Part shown: in pieces, positions 15,361 through 15,599 of the stretch
Position numbering within the stretch: position 1 is the first letter of the stretch
Layout: each line of letters begins with the position of its first letter
Origin: Hyphomicrobiales bacterium
GTDB taxonomy: Bacteria > Pseudomonadota > Alphaproteobacteria > Rhizobiales > Aestuariivirgaceae
Assembly (NCBI GenBank): GCA_025362535.1
Contig: JANYGE010000072.1
Location: forward strand, 1-15,599
Direction: 5' to 3'
Length of the DNA stretch: 15,599 nt
Notes under the pieces: model-generated
Database searches by the model: none
Seen by the model: only the letters and a program-made list of their open reading frames with translations
What the model was told of the DNA's origin: nothing
Position numbers and translations under genes: made by a program

Positions 15361-15599
15361 TTAACGCTCCATCCAGCTATGTGGGCCATTGGAACGATTA
15401 GATCGGACGACAGGTGGTTGTTTCCGCCTTTGTCTGTGTCCCTGAGTTTCAAAGCTTTCTTTGCAAACACTACATTTCCAAAGGCCTTCTTCAACAGTCG
15501 ATAGCAAGGTAAGCCTATCATCCTTTCCATGGCAATGCGCATAGAACGGTCCTTCATTTTGACCGCCTGAGACGATGCGGTAGTAGACGGGGTCTTCAA
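15361..15599 (-). CDS. partial protein with a zinc-ribbon-like core, start beyond the right edge
   Basis: On the minus strand a frame is open from the window edge to TAA at 15363-15361 and gives 78 residues with no start visible. It begins EDPVYYRIVSGGQNEGPFYAHCHGKDDRL. It then has WKCSVCKESF, a CXXC knuckle. The earlier HCH segment looks like a degenerate partner pair, as in small treble or ribbon proteins whose first site is usually CPXC. The tail is basic and rich in Arg, Gln and Ser. I do not recognise a named family. A competing reading, shifted by two bases and also open, lacks such features. It converges on thrS with a six-base gap. Confidence 0.6.
   Translation of the reverse strand, partial: EDPVYYRIVSGGQNEGPFYAHCHGKDDRLTLLSTVEEGLWKCSVCKESFETQGHRQRRKQPPVVRSNRSNGPHSWMER

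Noticed and set aside
15282..15599. 105-residue minus-strand frame crossing the end of thrS
   Set aside because: It overlaps 73 bases of the intact thrS end and is less protein-like than the alternative minus frame that stops neatly at 15361.
1..15599. CRISPR array, insertion sequence, prophage or toxin-antitoxin locus
   Set aside because: I saw no spaced direct repeats, transposase, integrase, target-site duplications or small paired toxin genes. The gene content is housekeeping with a few accessory genes.

Overview
The window looks like ordinary core chromosome of an alphaproteobacterium, most likely a member of the Hyphomicrobiales (Rhizobiales) or a close relative, with moderate GC. The grounds are the string rpoZ - rsh - pyrE - acpS - lepB - rnc - era - recO, the single bifunctional Rsh, the Omp25/31-type porin-like protein, the BTLCP-type transglutaminase-like protein, the DUF1467 protein after methylmalonyl-CoA epimerase, and the near-identity in style of the N-termini (for example Rsh beginning MMRQYELVERV and RecO beginning MEWRDEG) to what I recall from that order. 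No phage, transposon, CRISPR array or integrated element is visible.

Layout. Bases 1-143 hold a possible gene tail and a G-rich region with two strong inverted repeats. A secreted BTLCP cysteine-protease-like protein runs leftward (144-779). Then come tRNA-Leu(GAG) (989-1073), mgtE overlapped by an exported dual-specificity-type phosphatase, and rpoZ with a clear intrinsic terminator. The long rightward cluster follows: rsh, pyrE, acpS (tightly packed), a 128-base gap, then lepB, rnc, era, recO, mce and a DUF1467 membrane protein with spacings of -4 to +9 bases. A leftward choline-sulfatase gene (betC) converges on the end of that cluster. yidD diverges from betC, separated by only 12 bases. 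yidD and a leftward outer-membrane beta-barrel gene share a perfect 11-bp stem that can terminate both. thrS runs rightward but carries a frameshift near 14307. A truncated leftward gene with a degenerate zinc-ribbon look enters from the right edge.

How the genes work together. The central cluster couples housekeeping of the cell surface and RNA: Rsh makes and degrades (p)ppGpp, PyrE supplies UMP, AcpS activates acyl carrier protein, LepB removes signal peptides, RNase III and Era act in rRNA processing and 30S assembly, and RecO in recombinational repair. Mce feeds methylmalonyl-CoA toward succinyl-CoA. YidD assists membrane protein insertion.

I found no convincing new biological system. 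The most notable point is the frameshift that splits the essential gene thrS. It is best explained by loss of two bases from an AGAG tract, either as a sequencing or assembly error or as a real mutation. Smaller points are a structured G-rich region at the left edge, a nested inverted repeat upstream of thrS, the rpoZ terminator lying almost against the rsh start, the recO-mce junction, and the very short betC/yidD divergent gap.
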